The notes: generated by a model not told the origin, from the letters alone. A DNA stretch of 64,000 nucleotides from JAOAFT01 sp035390885 (GCA_035390885.1 DAOOUW010000004.1:14401-78400); one strand, 5' to 3'; shown: positions 35,257 to 44,418, numbered from the stretch's first letter. Numbers and translations: made by a program.

Positions 35257-35285
35257 ATGATACAAGAAATTTTTCACCGATGCAA
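35257..35285 (-). promoter_or_regulatory. Promoter of tRNA-Gly
   Basis: Minus strand TTGCAT (35285-35280), 17-bp spacer, TATCAT (35262-35257). Predicted start is about 5 nt before the mature tRNA. Confidence 0.55.
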
Positions 35286-35404
35286 TTCTACCAATTCCAC
35301 GATAGTTAATATCGTCTGGTATCTGTCGAAATCTTATCCAATAATAAAATAATTTTATTATTATCCGTGTCCCTCAGTCTTTATTTGCTCTATCATAAAA
35401 TTCT

Positions 35405-36457
35405 CTATCCCTTTAGTTCAGAAATATATTTTCCGCCACAACGATAACACACAGCTAATGGTTGCTTACGTCGATATTCTCGAAATTTCTGTGCCTGCGT
35501 ACTATTCCAGAGTTCCTGAATAGTTGCCTCTTTAACGTTGCCAAAACTATAATCGGGATAATCGACGCAGAAATTGGCTTCACCATCAGGTTGAATATCT
35601 ATAAGATTTTCAACGTTATTACATTTTAACGATCCAACCGGCGTTACATCATCACTAAACCAGATTTTATATTCTTCTTCTGTCAAAGGCATATAAGGAA
35701 AATTTTCTATGCCATTAAGACTCTCTTTGTACTTCTTGAGTTCTTCCAAAAAGAATTCAATATCAACTCCCGAATCGACATGATGAAAACCTTTCCAGGA
35801 ATATGCCGGCAGATTGAAATGCTCTCTCAGTTCATTTTCATATTTTCTGCCAGTTTCTGCAGAAACATAATAGTAAGGCACAATATTAATAGAATTGATA
35901 TGCACGCTTCTTGCCACATCTGGCATCTTTCCCAAGCCTCTATAGGAATATTTACTTATCGTAAAGCATATACTTCTACTGATTCTATTTTCCTTATCCA
36001 ACATATTTAAGAGTTCTATGCTCTTCTTTGTCTTTTTGAAACTGCCGTTCACTCCTCGAACATAATCATGAATTTCTTCTGGTCCATCAATTGAAAAAGT
36101 AATATGCATGTTCCCTAATTGAATTATCTCCTCTACATACTTTTCCAAGTACGTTCCATTTGTATCCAATGAAATAAAAATCCCCTTATTGTGTATATAT
36201 CGAAGAAGATCCATTATATGGGGAAAGAGAAATGGTTCGCCCCCACGAACGAGAATAAATCTAACGCTATAGTTTGAAATTTCATCAACCAGACGTATCC
36301 AATCCTCCAGTCCCATTTTTGTATGATGCGTGGATTGTTTTGTATTTTTTTTGACGTATCCATCTTCGCTCCATTGACCACACATTCGACATCTTAGATT
36401 ACAGGCATTTGTTACTGTAAAAGACACAAACTCGGGAAAATTATTATTTGTCGCCAT
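35405..36457 (-). CDS. Radical SAM/SPASM-domain protein
   Basis: 350 residues. The 4Fe-4S cluster of the radical SAM core is in CNLRCRMC (C19, C23, C26). Further SAM-barrel motifs are GGEPFLFP and TNGTYLEKY. The C-terminal SPASM-type region has cysteines in CNNVENLIDIQPDGEANFC and CYRCGG, suggesting one auxiliary cluster. SPASM enzymes often modify ribosomal peptides or carry out anaerobic maturation, but no precursor peptide is visible, so substrate is unknown. AAAGGTG precedes ATG. It lies alone between tRNA-Gly and a pseudogene, with A+T-richer sequence than its neighbours, hinting at transfer (inference). Confidence 0.85.
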   Translation of the reverse strand: MATNNNFPEFVSFTVTNACNLRCRMCGQWSEDGYVKKNTKQSTHHTKMGLEDWIRLVDEISNYSVRFILVRGGEPFLFPHIMDLLRYIHNKGIFISLDTNGTYLEKYVEEIIQLGNMHITFSIDGPEEIHDYVRGVNGSFKKTKKSIELLNMLDKENRISRSICFTISKYSYRGLGKMPDVARSVHINSINIVPYYYVSAETGRKYENELREHFNLPAYSWKGFHHVDSGVDIEFFLEELKKYKESLNGIENFPYMPLTEEEYKIWFSDDVTPVGSLKCNNVENLIDIQPDGEANFCVDYPDYSFGNVKEATIQELWNSTQAQKFREYRRKQPLAVCYRCGGKYISELKG

Positions 36458-36523
36458 GATCGTACACCTTTCATTGAATAGAGGGTGACTCTGTTTGTAA
36501 TTTTTAATGATTTAATTATGAAT

Positions 36524-36899
36524 TCAAAATCTTATCTTGGGCGCGAATTCTGTAAAGCTATCGAACCAGTATCTTTTATATTCATCCGGAACTGATGCAA
36601 TCTTATCAGTTCTCATTAAAAGTTTGGTAATGATTGTAATCCCATCGTAAGAAAACAGAAGGATGACTTTATTTCCAGATGCAAAAATGCTGGTCAAGAT
36701 TTTTCCACCTTACAATCTCACTTACAATTTTAGAGCCTTCACATCCATGAAAACTCTCTCCTGTTTTTAGTCTTTGCCCGCCTTCGATTACGCCAACGAG
36801 CAATGGAAACGTACGCACTTTTCAATCTTGATTCAATGGAAGAGGAAAATAAATAAAGTCTGATGCAGAATCAGCATCAACAATTGGCTGGTGAACATT
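36524..36899 (-). pseudogene. Frameshifted remnant of an unrecognised gene
   Basis: Three consecutive coding-like stretches in different minus-strand frames. First CTNVHQPIVDADSASDF... to LNQD then stop; next VRTFPLLVGVIEGGQ... to NLDQHF; then ASGNKVILLFSYDG... ending EFAPKIRF with stop at 36524-36526. Junctions lie near 36816 and 36685. Joined, they give about 120 residues with normal protein composition, and the N-terminus is lost into the rpsT terminator. I recognise no family. Alternatively the last frame alone, with AAGGTGG before a TTG near 36697, could be a 57-residue small protein. Downstream radical SAM gene is on the same strand. Confidence 0.5.
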
Positions 36900-36906
36900 C
36901 GTACAT

Positions 36907-36938
36907 AAAAAAACCCATCCCGATGTTTGCAGGATGGG
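36907..36938 (-). terminator. Terminator of rpsT
   Basis: Perfect 7-bp stem CCCATCC/GGATGGG (36914-36920 with 36932-36938) followed on the minus strand by seven T (36913-36907). It is 26 bp past the rpsT stop. Confidence 0.85.
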
Positions 36939-36963
36939 CTTCTATAATTGCAAGCAGATTAGT

Positions 36964-37218
36964 TTATGCTAATTTGTTTACAAACTTTGCTAATGCCGAT
37001 TTTTGATTGCTTGCTTTATTTTTATGGATAGTTCCTTTTGCGGCAAGTTCATCTAAATATTTGACTGCGCGTTTCAAAGCTACTGTGCCTTCTTCTTTCG
37101 TCTTTGCCATTCGCACGCGCTTAATAAGCGTCTTCATTTTCGATAAATTTGCTTTATTCCGCTCTGTACGCCGCTTGGTCTGTCTCACTCTTTTTTCAGC
37201 AGATTTATGTTGTGGCAT
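36964..37218 (-). CDS. rpsT: 30S ribosomal protein S20
   Basis: 84 residues, basic, helical: MPQHKSAEKRVRQTKRRTERNK at the start, split by the usual K-rich helices, and IHKNKASNQKSALAKFVNKL at the end, the S20 signature. Binds 16S rRNA. Start supported by GAGGAG upstream. Single gene with promoter at 37264-37292 and a strong terminator. Confidence 0.96.
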   Translation of the reverse strand: MPQHKSAEKRVRQTKRRTERNKANLSKMKTLIKRVRMAKTKEEGTVALKRAVKYLDELAAKGTIHKNKASNQKSALAKFVNKLA

Positions 37219-37263
37219 TCAAATCTCCTCGTTTCGATACATATTCATTGACTTTTCTATAAT

Positions 37264-37292
37264 AAAATAGAGAAGATTTTACAGATTTCCAA
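37264..37292 (-). promoter_or_regulatory. Promoter of rpsT
   Basis: Minus strand TTGGAA (37292-37287), 17-bp spacer, TATTTT (37269-37264); leader about 40 nt. Confidence 0.5.
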
Positions 37293-37313
37293 AGGATTTT
37301 TTAGCGCCGCAAT

Positions 37314-37880
37314 TCAACTTGATGCAAGAACGATATGCTGCATAATTCCACGCGCTATTGCTGCCGTTGCTCCCCAAATTTCATAACCGCCATATTTATA
37401 ATAGAAAATCTGGACTGCATTACCTTCGGAATCGTGGAACGTTGTTTCTCTATCAGCATCGGCAAGAAAAACATCGGCAGGCACACTCAGTACCTGGGCG
37501 ACTTCCTGAATGTTGATAGCCAGCGGCGGAAGCTCCTGAATAAATCCGACGACAGGCGTTATACAAAATCCAGTTTTCGTAGTATAATCATCGAACATTC
37601 CAAGTACTTCAACAGAAAGCGGCGGCAAACCAATTTCTTCATGCGCTTCGCGCAATGCAGTTGCAACAGCATCGGCATCATTAGGTTCACACATTCCGCC
37701 GGGGAATGAAATTTCTCTTTTATGGCGTTCTACCATTTCTGTCCGCTCTGTAAATAGCAAATACATTTCCTCATCGTGCATAAAGAAAGGAACGAGCGCT
37801 GCCGATCTTCGCTTGTGAGTGCACGGCAATTCTTTTCGCTTATAGGTTTGGAACGCGTTTCGAATATCAGAAACTGTCAT
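37314..37880 (-). CDS. Nudix hydrolase, CoA pyrophosphatase type
   Basis: 188 residues. Hydrolyses CoA or acyl-CoA to phosphopantetheine and 3',5'-ADP in the NudL/NUDT7 subfamily. The UPF0035-like signature LLFTERTEMVERHKREISFPGG (split around residues 41-62) and the Nudix helix ALREAHEEIGL (75-85) are present. The first Glu of the canonical Nudix box is replaced by an acidic-rich stretch (NDADAVA), as in other CoA-type members. Its ATG shares one base with the stop codon of the upstream phosphatase gene, so the two are coupled. Confidence 0.9.
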   Translation of the reverse strand: MTVSDIRNAFQTYKRKELPCTHKRRSAALVPFFMHDEEMYLLFTERTEMVERHKREISFPGGMCEPNDADAVATALREAHEEIGLPPLSVEVLGMFDDYTTKTGFCITPVVGFIQELPPLAINIQEVAQVLSVPADVFLADADRETTFHDSEGNAVQIFYYKYGGYEIWGATAAIARGIMQHIVLASS

Positions 37881-38896
37881 TACTGCTCGATTAGTTCTTT
37901 GTTGCTAGAACGTTCTTTCTGTTGAGATTTTGTTTTTCCATGATGAGTACAGCCCGAACAATTCGAACCTTTGCTCCCGCAACATTCTTTTTCAGATATT
38001 TTACAGTCGTGTAACAAACTTGTTCCATGAGCTGTCGGCGCTTGAAACTGTAATAACTCTCCGATTGTTGGAGCAAGATCGATTTGCGTACGCTTTGTTG
38101 AAACAACACAATTTGCAGGAATTTCACGACCGATAGCAAGAAGCAAAATATGTTGACATCCTTCGCAATCGCATCCGTGTTCGGCAAAACCGCCGTGTTG
38201 TTCGTCGTGCCGACCGTGATCGTTCGTTACAAATAACGTGGTTTTATTCTGGTAGAATTCATTCGACTGAATAAACTTCCAGAGTTCATATACCAGAGAA
38301 TCAACTGTTTTGATGGCTGAAAGGTACCCTTGCCAATCGCGGTTGTGTCCTTTACGATCGACTTCGGGAAAGTTGATGAACACAATGCGAGGATGATACC
38401 GTGAAAGAATTTTCTTCGAAGTGGTAAATATTGATTTATCATCATCTCCGAGAAAAAACGACGCACAATATTTCTTTCCATAACCTTCCGCTGTACTATA
38501 TGTCAGAATTTGCAACTTCTTTTTTCCGACAATCACTGCAACATCTTTTTCTGATGCTCGAAAATCTTTTCTAAAATATTCAAAAACGGTCGGAGTTGTG
38601 GGTCTCTTTTTCCCTTCGTTATCGAGTTGCTGCCACACGCCGGTCTCAAGAGAAGCATGCGCTGGTGCAGTTTTGGTCAATCCTTCATTCCTAAAATTTA
38701 TCCAGATTGTTCCTTGAGGTTTCATTGTCTTCCAAAGGAAAGGAGTATAAGTACTTTCAGCGCCAAAAGTCTCGGAGTAGCGAGCGCCATCAATGACAAC
38801 AACAATAACATTTTGCGCTTTCAGTGGAATGACGACGAAGAGAAGAGTGAAGAAGAATACAGTGAAGGAAGATTTCCTTATAAGAGAGTTAAGCAT
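37880..38896 (-). CDS. Secreted alkaline-phosphatase-superfamily hydrolase
   Basis: 338 residues with a signal peptide (VFFFTLLFVVIPLKAQ). The metal-site order of the superfamily is visible: VVVIDGARY (Asp), the nucleophile region GLTKTAPAHASLETG (Thr), DRKGH, TNDHGR and HGCDCEGC (His). This is the type I phosphodiesterase/nucleotide pyrophosphatase/sulfatase fold; substrate not predictable. Unusual features: a CDCEGC insertion at the last zinc-ligand His and a C-terminal Cys/His-rich tail (KECCGSKGSNCSGCTHHGK) ending in a lysine/serine-rich stretch. The tail could bind metal (inference). Operon with the Nudix gene (1-nt overlap). Confidence 0.85.
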   Translation of the reverse strand: MLNSLIRKSSFTVFFFTLLFVVIPLKAQNVIVVVIDGARYSETFGAESTYTPFLWKTMKPQGTIWINFRNEGLTKTAPAHASLETGVWQQLDNEGKKRPTTPTVFEYFRKDFRASEKDVAVIVGKKKLQILTYSTAEGYGKKYCASFFLGDDDKSIFTTSKKILSRYHPRIVFINFPEVDRKGHNRDWQGYLSAIKTVDSLVYELWKFIQSNEFYQNKTTLFVTNDHGRHDEQHGGFAEHGCDCEGCQHILLLAIGREIPANCVVSTKRTQIDLAPTIGELLQFQAPTAHGTSLLHDCKISEKECCGSKGSNCSGCTHHGKTKSQQKERSSNKELIEQ

Positions 38897-38920
38897 CCGT
38901 TAATTCCTTTCATTTCACTA

Positions 38921-40339
38921 TTATATGCGTTTAGGTTTATAGAATACGTGTGGTTTAATCATTTGTTCAGGCGAGAGAATCGCATCGAGTTCTTCTTTCG
39001 ACAAATATCCTTTTTCCAAAACAACATCGTATACCGAACGATTGGTAGTCAGTGCAATGTGCGCTACTTCTGTAGCTTTTTCATATCCAATGTAAGGATT
39101 CAATGCTGTGGCAAGTCCAATGCTATTTTCTACCATTTTTCTGCAAACATCAGCGTTGGCGGTGATTCCTCGAATGCAGCGTTCGGTGAGTGTACGGCAG
39201 GCGCGGCTCAGAATTTCAGACGACGTAAAAAGGCTATACGCAATAATTGGTTCCATCACATTGAGCTCGAGTTGTCCTGCTTCTGCCGCCATTGTTACTG
39301 TTGTATCATTGCCAATAACACAGAATGCAACTTGATTCACAACTTCTGGAATAATTGGATTGATTTTCCCTGGCATAATCGAGGAGCCAGCAGCCATCGG
39401 AGGGAGATTGATTTCGTGGAGACCCGCGCGCGGTCCTGAAGAGAGAAGACGAAGATCATTACAAATTTTCGATAGCTTGACTGCAACTCGTTTCAATACT
39501 CCAGAAAGTTGAACGTACACGCCGGTATCCTGCGTTGCTTCGACAAGATTTTCAGAAAGAACCACCGGCACACTGCTCATTTCCCGAAGATAGTTGGTTA
39601 CAATGCGCGCATAGTCTGGATGTGCATTGAGTCCTGTTCCAATTGCTGTCGCTCCGAGATTGATTTCACGGAGAAGGGATTGTGATTCTGTAATTCGCTG
39701 AACATCTTCATTCACTGTTACTGCCCACGCTTCGAACTCCTGTCCAAGCGTCATTGGAACAGCATCCTGTAATTGTGTACGTCCCATTTTTATGATGTGG
39801 GAAAATTCTTTTCCTTTCTCGAAGAGCGCGTCGCGAACTCCTTCAAGCTCTTCTCTGAGCCTGTCCATCTTCTTGCTCAATGTCATGCGAAGAGCGGTCG
39901 GATAGACATCGTTCGTTGATTGGGAAAGGTTTACATGGATAAGTGGATGAAGGATATCGTATCTTCCTTTTTCATATCCAAGAAGTTCAAGCGCTCGATT
40001 TGCGATCACTTCATTCGCATTCATATTCGTCGAAGTGCCTGCCCCACCCTGGATGACGTCAACAACAAATTCTTCCATCAACGCCCCGTTGTAGATTTCA
40101 TCGCACGCGTGAGCGATTGCGTCTGCAAGCTGAGGTTCGAGCAATCCTAAATCACGATTTGCAAATGCCGCCGCTTTTTTGATCAGTACAAGAAATTGAA
40201 TGAAGAGAGGATAGTGTGAAATTTGAATTCCAGTGATATTGTAATTTTCCAGAGCGCGAAGCGTGTGAATGCCATAGTACCGTTCTGCTGGTACATCCCG
40301 TTCGCCAAGTAAATCATGCTCACGCCGTACGGCTGACAT
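38921..40339 (-). CDS. aspA: Aspartate ammonia-lyase
   Basis: Reversibly deaminates L-aspartate to fumarate and ammonia. 472 residues; fumarase/aspartase superfamily. The signature GSSIMPGKINP (about 318-328) carries the catalytic-loop Ser. The N-terminal EHDLLGERDVPAERYYG and the GAGTSTNMNANEV region favour aspartase over fumarase, as does the C-terminal length. GGAGATAAAG precedes ATG. It lies between the PLP enzyme gene and the phosphatase/Nudix pair on the same strand, with 13- and 24-bp gaps, so probably one transcript. Confidence 0.93.
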   Translation of the reverse strand: MSAVRREHDLLGERDVPAERYYGIHTLRALENYNITGIQISHYPLFIQFLVLIKKAAAFANRDLGLLEPQLADAIAHACDEIYNGALMEEFVVDVIQGGAGTSTNMNANEVIANRALELLGYEKGRYDILHPLIHVNLSQSTNDVYPTALRMTLSKKMDRLREELEGVRDALFEKGKEFSHIIKMGRTQLQDAVPMTLGQEFEAWAVTVNEDVQRITESQSLLREINLGATAIGTGLNAHPDYARIVTNYLREMSSVPVVLSENLVEATQDTGVYVQLSGVLKRVAVKLSKICNDLRLLSSGPRAGLHEINLPPMAAGSSIMPGKINPIIPEVVNQVAFCVIGNDTTVTMAAEAGQLELNVMEPIIAYSLFTSSEILSRACRTLTERCIRGITANADVCRKMVENSIGLATALNPYIGYEKATEVAHIALTTNRSVYDVVLEKGYLSKEELDAILSPEQMIKPHVFYKPKRI

Positions 40340-40352
40340 CTTTATCTCCGCA

Positions 40353-41573
40353 TTATATTTTATTCAACGCTTGATAAAAATCATCAATGAGATCGTTCAC
40401 GCCTTCCACGCCAACAGAAATCCGAATCATTCCTGCTGAGACCCCGTGCTTGCGAAGCTCTTCATCGGACATGAAAACATGAGATGAATAAACTGGAATG
40501 CTCACAAGCGTATCGACGCTTCCAAGCGACATCGCATTGACGGCAATTCGGAGAGAATCGCACACACGCGCAGCAGCTTCAGCAGGAGCGTATTTGCGAG
40601 AGGATTTCAGTTCAATGGTTACCATTCCGCCATAATCGTTCATTTGTTTTTTTGCAATACGATGATGAGGATGGGATGGAAGTCCCGGATAGAGAACGCG
40701 TTTTACTTTAGGATGATGTTCCAGCGACTTTGCAAGTGTAAGAGCATTTTCATTCTGTCGCTGAACGCGAAGCTCAAAAGTTGCGAGACTCCTGTTGAGC
40801 AAAAAAGCAGCAAATGGATCCATACAACCGCCGAGGTATTTTGCAAGTGAGCGAACCTTCTGACAGAACGCTTTCTGACCAACCACAACGCCACCGAGCA
40901 AATCGCTGTGTCCACCGAGGTATTTCGTTGCGCTTTCCACGCACACATCGATTCCCATTGCCAATGGATTTTGATTGATGACAGAAGCAAAAGTATTATC
41001 AATCATCGAAAGAATTGGCTTGCCTGTTTTTGCACGCGCCTTTCCCGTCTGGCGAGCAATTTCTGCTATATCAACAATATTCAGTGTTGGATTCGTCGGT
41101 GTCTCGAAATAAATTAGAGCTGTCGTATCATCCGCCAGCGATGGAATTCTATCGAGCGCATCCGAATCAATGTAGAGAATATGCACGCCACGATTTTCGA
41201 GCTCATCACGAAACCATCGGTATGTTCCACCGTAAAGCGCTGGAGTACTAATAATTGTATTACCTGGTTTGACAAGAGTTTGAATGGCTGTAGTAATGGC
41301 AGCCATGCCCGAAGAAAAGAGTACCGCATCTTCAGCATCGTAAAGGAGCGCAATTTTTTCTTCGACTTCCTTTACGGTTGGATTATGATAGCGTGAGTAA
41401 ACAAATACATTTGGATCACCTTTCGCATATCGAATGGCATCCTCGGATGTTTCAAGGCGATAGGTAGAAGTTTGATAAATTGGTAACGCAACGGAACCTT
41501 TGTGAGGATACGTTTTTGCTCCGTGGAGCGCACGCGTTGCAAAAGACCGCTGCTGTAGTTTTTTCTTTCCCAT
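40353..41573 (-). CDS. Cys/Met-metabolism PLP enzyme (cystathionine gamma-synthase/lyase or methionine gamma-lyase)
   Basis: 406 residues, fold type I. PLP lysine K217 in CVESATKYLGGHSDLLGG; YSRYHNPT (59-66) contacts the PLP phosphate from the neighbour subunit; the Asp binding the pyridine N is in MIDNTFAS (190-197). The family catalyses gamma-elimination or gamma-replacement on homoserine esters, cystathionine or methionine, and these activities are not separable by eye. GGAGAATGATTT precedes the ATG. Promoter at 41602-41630. It heads the aspA-phosphatase-Nudix run. Confidence 0.9.
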   Translation of the reverse strand: MGKKKLQQRSFATRALHGAKTYPHKGSVALPIYQTSTYRLETSEDAIRYAKGDPNVFVYSRYHNPTVKEVEEKIALLYDAEDAVLFSSGMAAITTAIQTLVKPGNTIISTPALYGGTYRWFRDELENRGVHILYIDSDALDRIPSLADDTTALIYFETPTNPTLNIVDIAEIARQTGKARAKTGKPILSMIDNTFASVINQNPLAMGIDVCVESATKYLGGHSDLLGGVVVGQKAFCQKVRSLAKYLGGCMDPFAAFLLNRSLATFELRVQRQNENALTLAKSLEHHPKVKRVLYPGLPSHPHHRIAKKQMNDYGGMVTIELKSSRKYAPAEAAARVCDSLRIAVNAMSLGSVDTLVSIPVYSSHVFMSDEELRKHGVSAGMIRISVGVEGVNDLIDDFYQALNKI

Positions 41574-41601
41574 AAATCATTCTCCAAAAGATTTTGAAAG
41601 A

Positions 41602-41630
41602 AAAGTAAAGAATAAGAACATAGGATTCAA
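41602..41630 (-). promoter_or_regulatory. Promoter of the PLP enzyme-aspA run
   Basis: Minus strand TTGAAT (41630-41625), 17-bp spacer, TACTTT (41607-41602); leader about 22 nt with GGAGA. Confidence 0.55.
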
Positions 41631-41652
41631 ATCCTCTGGCTGCACTTTCGCA

Positions 41653-41681
41653 TTGCCTATGAGAGCTTTCTGTCGTAGATT
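41653..41681 (+). promoter_or_regulatory. Promoter of the HAD phosphatase gene
   Basis: TTGCCT (41653-41658), 17-bp spacer, TAGATT (41676-41681). Diverges from the 41602-41630 promoter with a 22-bp gap; leader about 16 nt carrying AAAGGAG. Supports ATG 41704 as start. Confidence 0.55.
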
Positions 41682-41703
41682 TTTAGAATGGAAAGGAGCA
41701 AAA

Positions 41704-42369
41704 ATGATCGAAGCTGTCATATTTGATATGGATGGAGTTCTCCTGGATTCTGAACCTTACTGGCAGGAAGCACAAATTTCTGTTTTTGGAAAATTGGGAA
41801 TTCCACTAACTGTAGAAGCTTGCATCAAGACAACCGGAATAGCCATTGATGAGCTTGTTGCCTATCGATACCGGATGCATCCATGGAATGGAAAAACGCA
41901 GGAAGAAGCGATGTATGAAATTATTCACGAAGTCGAACGAATGATTCTCGAACGCGGAACATTATTACCTGGCGTTGCAGAAACAATAAATTTTTTCAAA
42001 GCAAAAGGCATTGCACTTGCAATTGCAAGTTCGTCCCACATTCAACTTGTCAACACAGTCTTGAAAAAATTTGGACTTGAAAATACCTTCCGGGTTGTTC
42101 ATTCAGCCGAGCATGAGGATTTTGGAAAGCCTCACCCTGCTGTATTTCTTTCTACAGCGCATCGTCTTCGTGTCGAACCAGAACGCTGTCTCGTAATCGA
42201 AGATTCTTTAAATGGATTGATTGCGGCAAAAGCCGCTCGAATGAAGGCGCTCGTTGTTCCGCCTCAAATTCTCTGGAACGACACTCGATTCGACCTCGCC
42301 GATTGCAAGCTTCGCTCTCTTACCGAATTCTCTGAAGAAATCTGGAAGAAATTGAATGCGCTTCCATAA
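41704..42369 (+). CDS. HAD-family phosphatase (beta-PGM/hexitol phosphatase-like)
   Basis: 221 residues from ATG 41704, chosen for AAAGGAG 4 nt upstream and because the conserved HAD start follows at once; in-frame upstream codons are non-homologous. Nucleophile and acid D8 and D10 in FDMDGVLLDSEP; motif II IASSSH; Lys in GKPHP; motif IV VIEDSLNGLIAAKAA. The cap domain (about 18-85) is the alpha-helical type of subfamily I. It resembles E. coli HxpB/YniC (2-deoxyglucose-6-P or hexitol-P phosphatase) and beta-phosphoglucomutase; substrate not resolved. Its Glu after the DSEP motif allows either. Confidence 0.88.
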   Translation: MIEAVIFDMDGVLLDSEPYWQEAQISVFGKLGIPLTVEACIKTTGIAIDELVAYRYRMHPWNGKTQEEAMYEIIHEVERMILERGTLLPGVAETINFFKAKGIALAIASSSHIQLVNTVLKKFGLENTFRVVHSAEHEDFGKPHPAVFLSTAHRLRVEPERCLVIEDSLNGLIAAKAARMKALVVPPQILWNDTRFDLADCKLRSLTEFSEEIWKKLNALP

Positions 42370-42427
42370 ATTTTCCCCACCGGTGAACTTGCAGGTTGCT
42401 GAGGTTTATTTTTGGTGATTTGTTTGC

Positions 42428-42456
42428 TTGATAATTGATGTTCTATACGCTATACT
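42428..42456 (+). promoter_or_regulatory. Promoter of the GH44 gene
   Basis: TTGATA (42428-42433), 17-bp spacer, TATACT (42451-42456), extending to TATACTTG. Leader about 55 nt. Confidence 0.6.
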
Positions 42457-42516
42457 TGTTCCATTGAGATTCGAGTTACTGAGTTCAAAAAAAATCAAAA
42501 CTAACCTGGAAGCTAT

Positions 42517-44409
42517 ATGAAAATATCAAATATTATCTCCATTATTTTAAGTGTTCCATTTTTGCTCAATGCGCAATCACTTCAGTTTACCATTACAGTT
42601 AGCGATACGCAGAAGCCGATTAGTCCATACATCTACGGCGCAAATCCAGAATTTACCGCAAGCGAAAATCTTGCTGCACGACGATTAGGCGGCAACCGGC
42701 TAACGGGCTACAATTGGGAAAACAATGCATCGAATGCAGGGAGCGATTGGCAGCATTCAAGCGACAATTATCTTACATGGAGCGCTGGGATTACCAACGA
42801 GAATCAACCCGGAATCGTTGCAACGACTTTCCATACAAAGGCATTAGAAGCTGGAGCTTACTCGCTCGTTACATTACAAATGGCAGGATATGTTGCAAAA
42901 GATAAGAATGGAACGGTAACCGAGGATCAAACAGCTCCATCGTCTCGGTGGGCAAAAGTAGAGTACGCAAAGGGAACGCCTTTCGATCCTTCTCCGAATG
43001 TAAATGATACGCTTGTCTATATGGATGAGTTTGTAAATTTTCTTGTAACAACCTTTGGACTTGGAAATACTTCGAGCGGAGTAAAAGGATACGCATTGGA
43101 TAATGAACCCGCGCTCTGGCAATCGACACATCCGCGAATTCATCCCAACAAACCAACATGCGCAGAGCTTATGCAGCGGAGTATCGCCCTCGCATCTGCA
43201 GTAAAAAATGTTGATTCGACTGCAGAGATTTTTGGTCCTGCCCTCTATGGATTTAATGCCTATTACTCATTTCAAAATGCATCCGATTGGCAGGCAATCA
43301 AAAGAAGGAAAGGATACAATTGGTTTATTGATTACTATCTTGACTCGATGAAAGTTGCGGAACAGACGTACGGCCGTCGTCTCCTCGATGTGTTGGATCT
43401 CCATTGGTATCCTGAAGCATCCGGCGATCATAGAATTACAGAAACCAGTGCAACAACTGCAGCTGATAAATCTGCACGGCTTCAAGCTCCTCGTACTCTT
43501 TGGGATGCAACATATCGTGAAAAGAGCTGGATAGCCCAATCTTATTCTACGTATCTACCGCTCATTCCAAAAGTAATTTCTTCGATCAATACATATTACC
43601 CCGGAACGAAACTAGCGTTTACCGAATTTACTTATGGCGGAGAGAATGATATTACGGGCGCTCTTGCTCTTGCCGATGTACTTGGAATTTTTGGAAAGTA
43701 TGGAGTATATCTTGCAACATTTTGGCCCACGAGTTCCGATGTAACCTATATTCGGGCAGCGTATAGACTCTACAGAAATTATGATGGCGCAAACTCCACC
43801 TTCGGTAATGCTTCTCTTCCTGCAAAGACAAGCGACAGCGTCAACACATCTGTTTATGCCTCTGTGAATACCAGTACAAGCGAAATACATCTTATTACCA
43901 TCAACAAAGATTTATCGAATAGTAAAGAAGCTTCGTTTACTCTCGACAATGTATCGGCAATTACGAACGCTCAGGCGTGGATTCTCGATGGCTCAGGAAG
44001 CGCAATCCGCAATGGCGCTGCGATAACTACAATTTCAGGAAATTCTTTTTCGTATTCACTTCCGCCGGCGTCGGCATGTCATTTTGTAATACAAATATCC
44101 GGACTCAACGTTGAAAAGGAATCGTCCTCACAACCAACGCAGATTACGCTTCATACTTTTCCAAATCCATTTAATTCAAATTGTATGATAGAGTACAGCG
44201 TGCCTCCGAGTGGCGAATATCTTCTGGAAATTGTTGACGTTCTCGGACGGCTCGTAAAGTCGATTTCTTTGCCTAATTATTCCGGAATAATTCGATGGGA
44301 TGGAACATCGCAGAATAATTCTCCAGTGGCATCGGGCGTTTACTTTGTTGTGGTACGAGGCGCATCGCGCCAGCAAATTCAGGCGCAGAGAATCTTGCTC
44401 TTAAAATAA
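42517..44409 (+). CDS. Secreted GH44-family glycoside hydrolase with T9SS sorting domain
   Basis: 630 residues: signal peptide 1-19 (IISIILSVPFLLNAQ), catalytic TIM barrel (about 25-445), beta-sandwich (450-530), linker and C-terminal type A sorting domain (about 545-630: LHTFPNPFNSNC, VLGRLVKS, ASGVYFVVV, RILLLK). The N-terminal RRLGGNRLTGYNWENN is the GH44 hallmark. The acid/base is E197 (YALDNEPALWQ) and the nucleophile E370 (AFTEFTYGG). GH44 enzymes are endo-beta-1,4-glucanases/xyloglucanases with mannan activity reported. The sorting domain implies export through T9SS and cell-surface attachment. The secreted esterase downstream is convergent. Confidence 0.92.
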   Translation: MKISNIISIILSVPFLLNAQSLQFTITVSDTQKPISPYIYGANPEFTASENLAARRLGGNRLTGYNWENNASNAGSDWQHSSDNYLTWSAGITNENQPGIVATTFHTKALEAGAYSLVTLQMAGYVAKDKNGTVTEDQTAPSSRWAKVEYAKGTPFDPSPNVNDTLVYMDEFVNFLVTTFGLGNTSSGVKGYALDNEPALWQSTHPRIHPNKPTCAELMQRSIALASAVKNVDSTAEIFGPALYGFNAYYSFQNASDWQAIKRRKGYNWFIDYYLDSMKVAEQTYGRRLLDVLDLHWYPEASGDHRITETSATTAADKSARLQAPRTLWDATYREKSWIAQSYSTYLPLIPKVISSINTYYPGTKLAFTEFTYGGENDITGALALADVLGIFGKYGVYLATFWPTSSDVTYIRAAYRLYRNYDGANSTFGNASLPAKTSDSVNTSVYASVNTSTSEIHLITINKDLSNSKEASFTLDNVSAITNAQAWILDGSGSAIRNGAAITTISGNSFSYSLPPASACHFVIQISGLNVEKESSSQPTQITLHTFPNPFNSNCMIEYSVPPSGEYLLEIVDVLGRLVKSISLPNYSGIIRWDGTSQNNSPVASGVYFVVVRGASRQQIQAQRILLLK

Positions 44410-44418
44410 TTGTACTCT

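Noticed and set aside
36644..36699. Small protein starting at TTG with AAGGTGG upstream
   Set aside because: Possible, but the two other coding-like frames next to it make a frameshifted pseudogene likelier; noted as an alternative there.
42370..42516. Riboswitch or small RNA in the GH44 leader
   Set aside because: No conserved motif seen; just a promoter and AT-rich leader.
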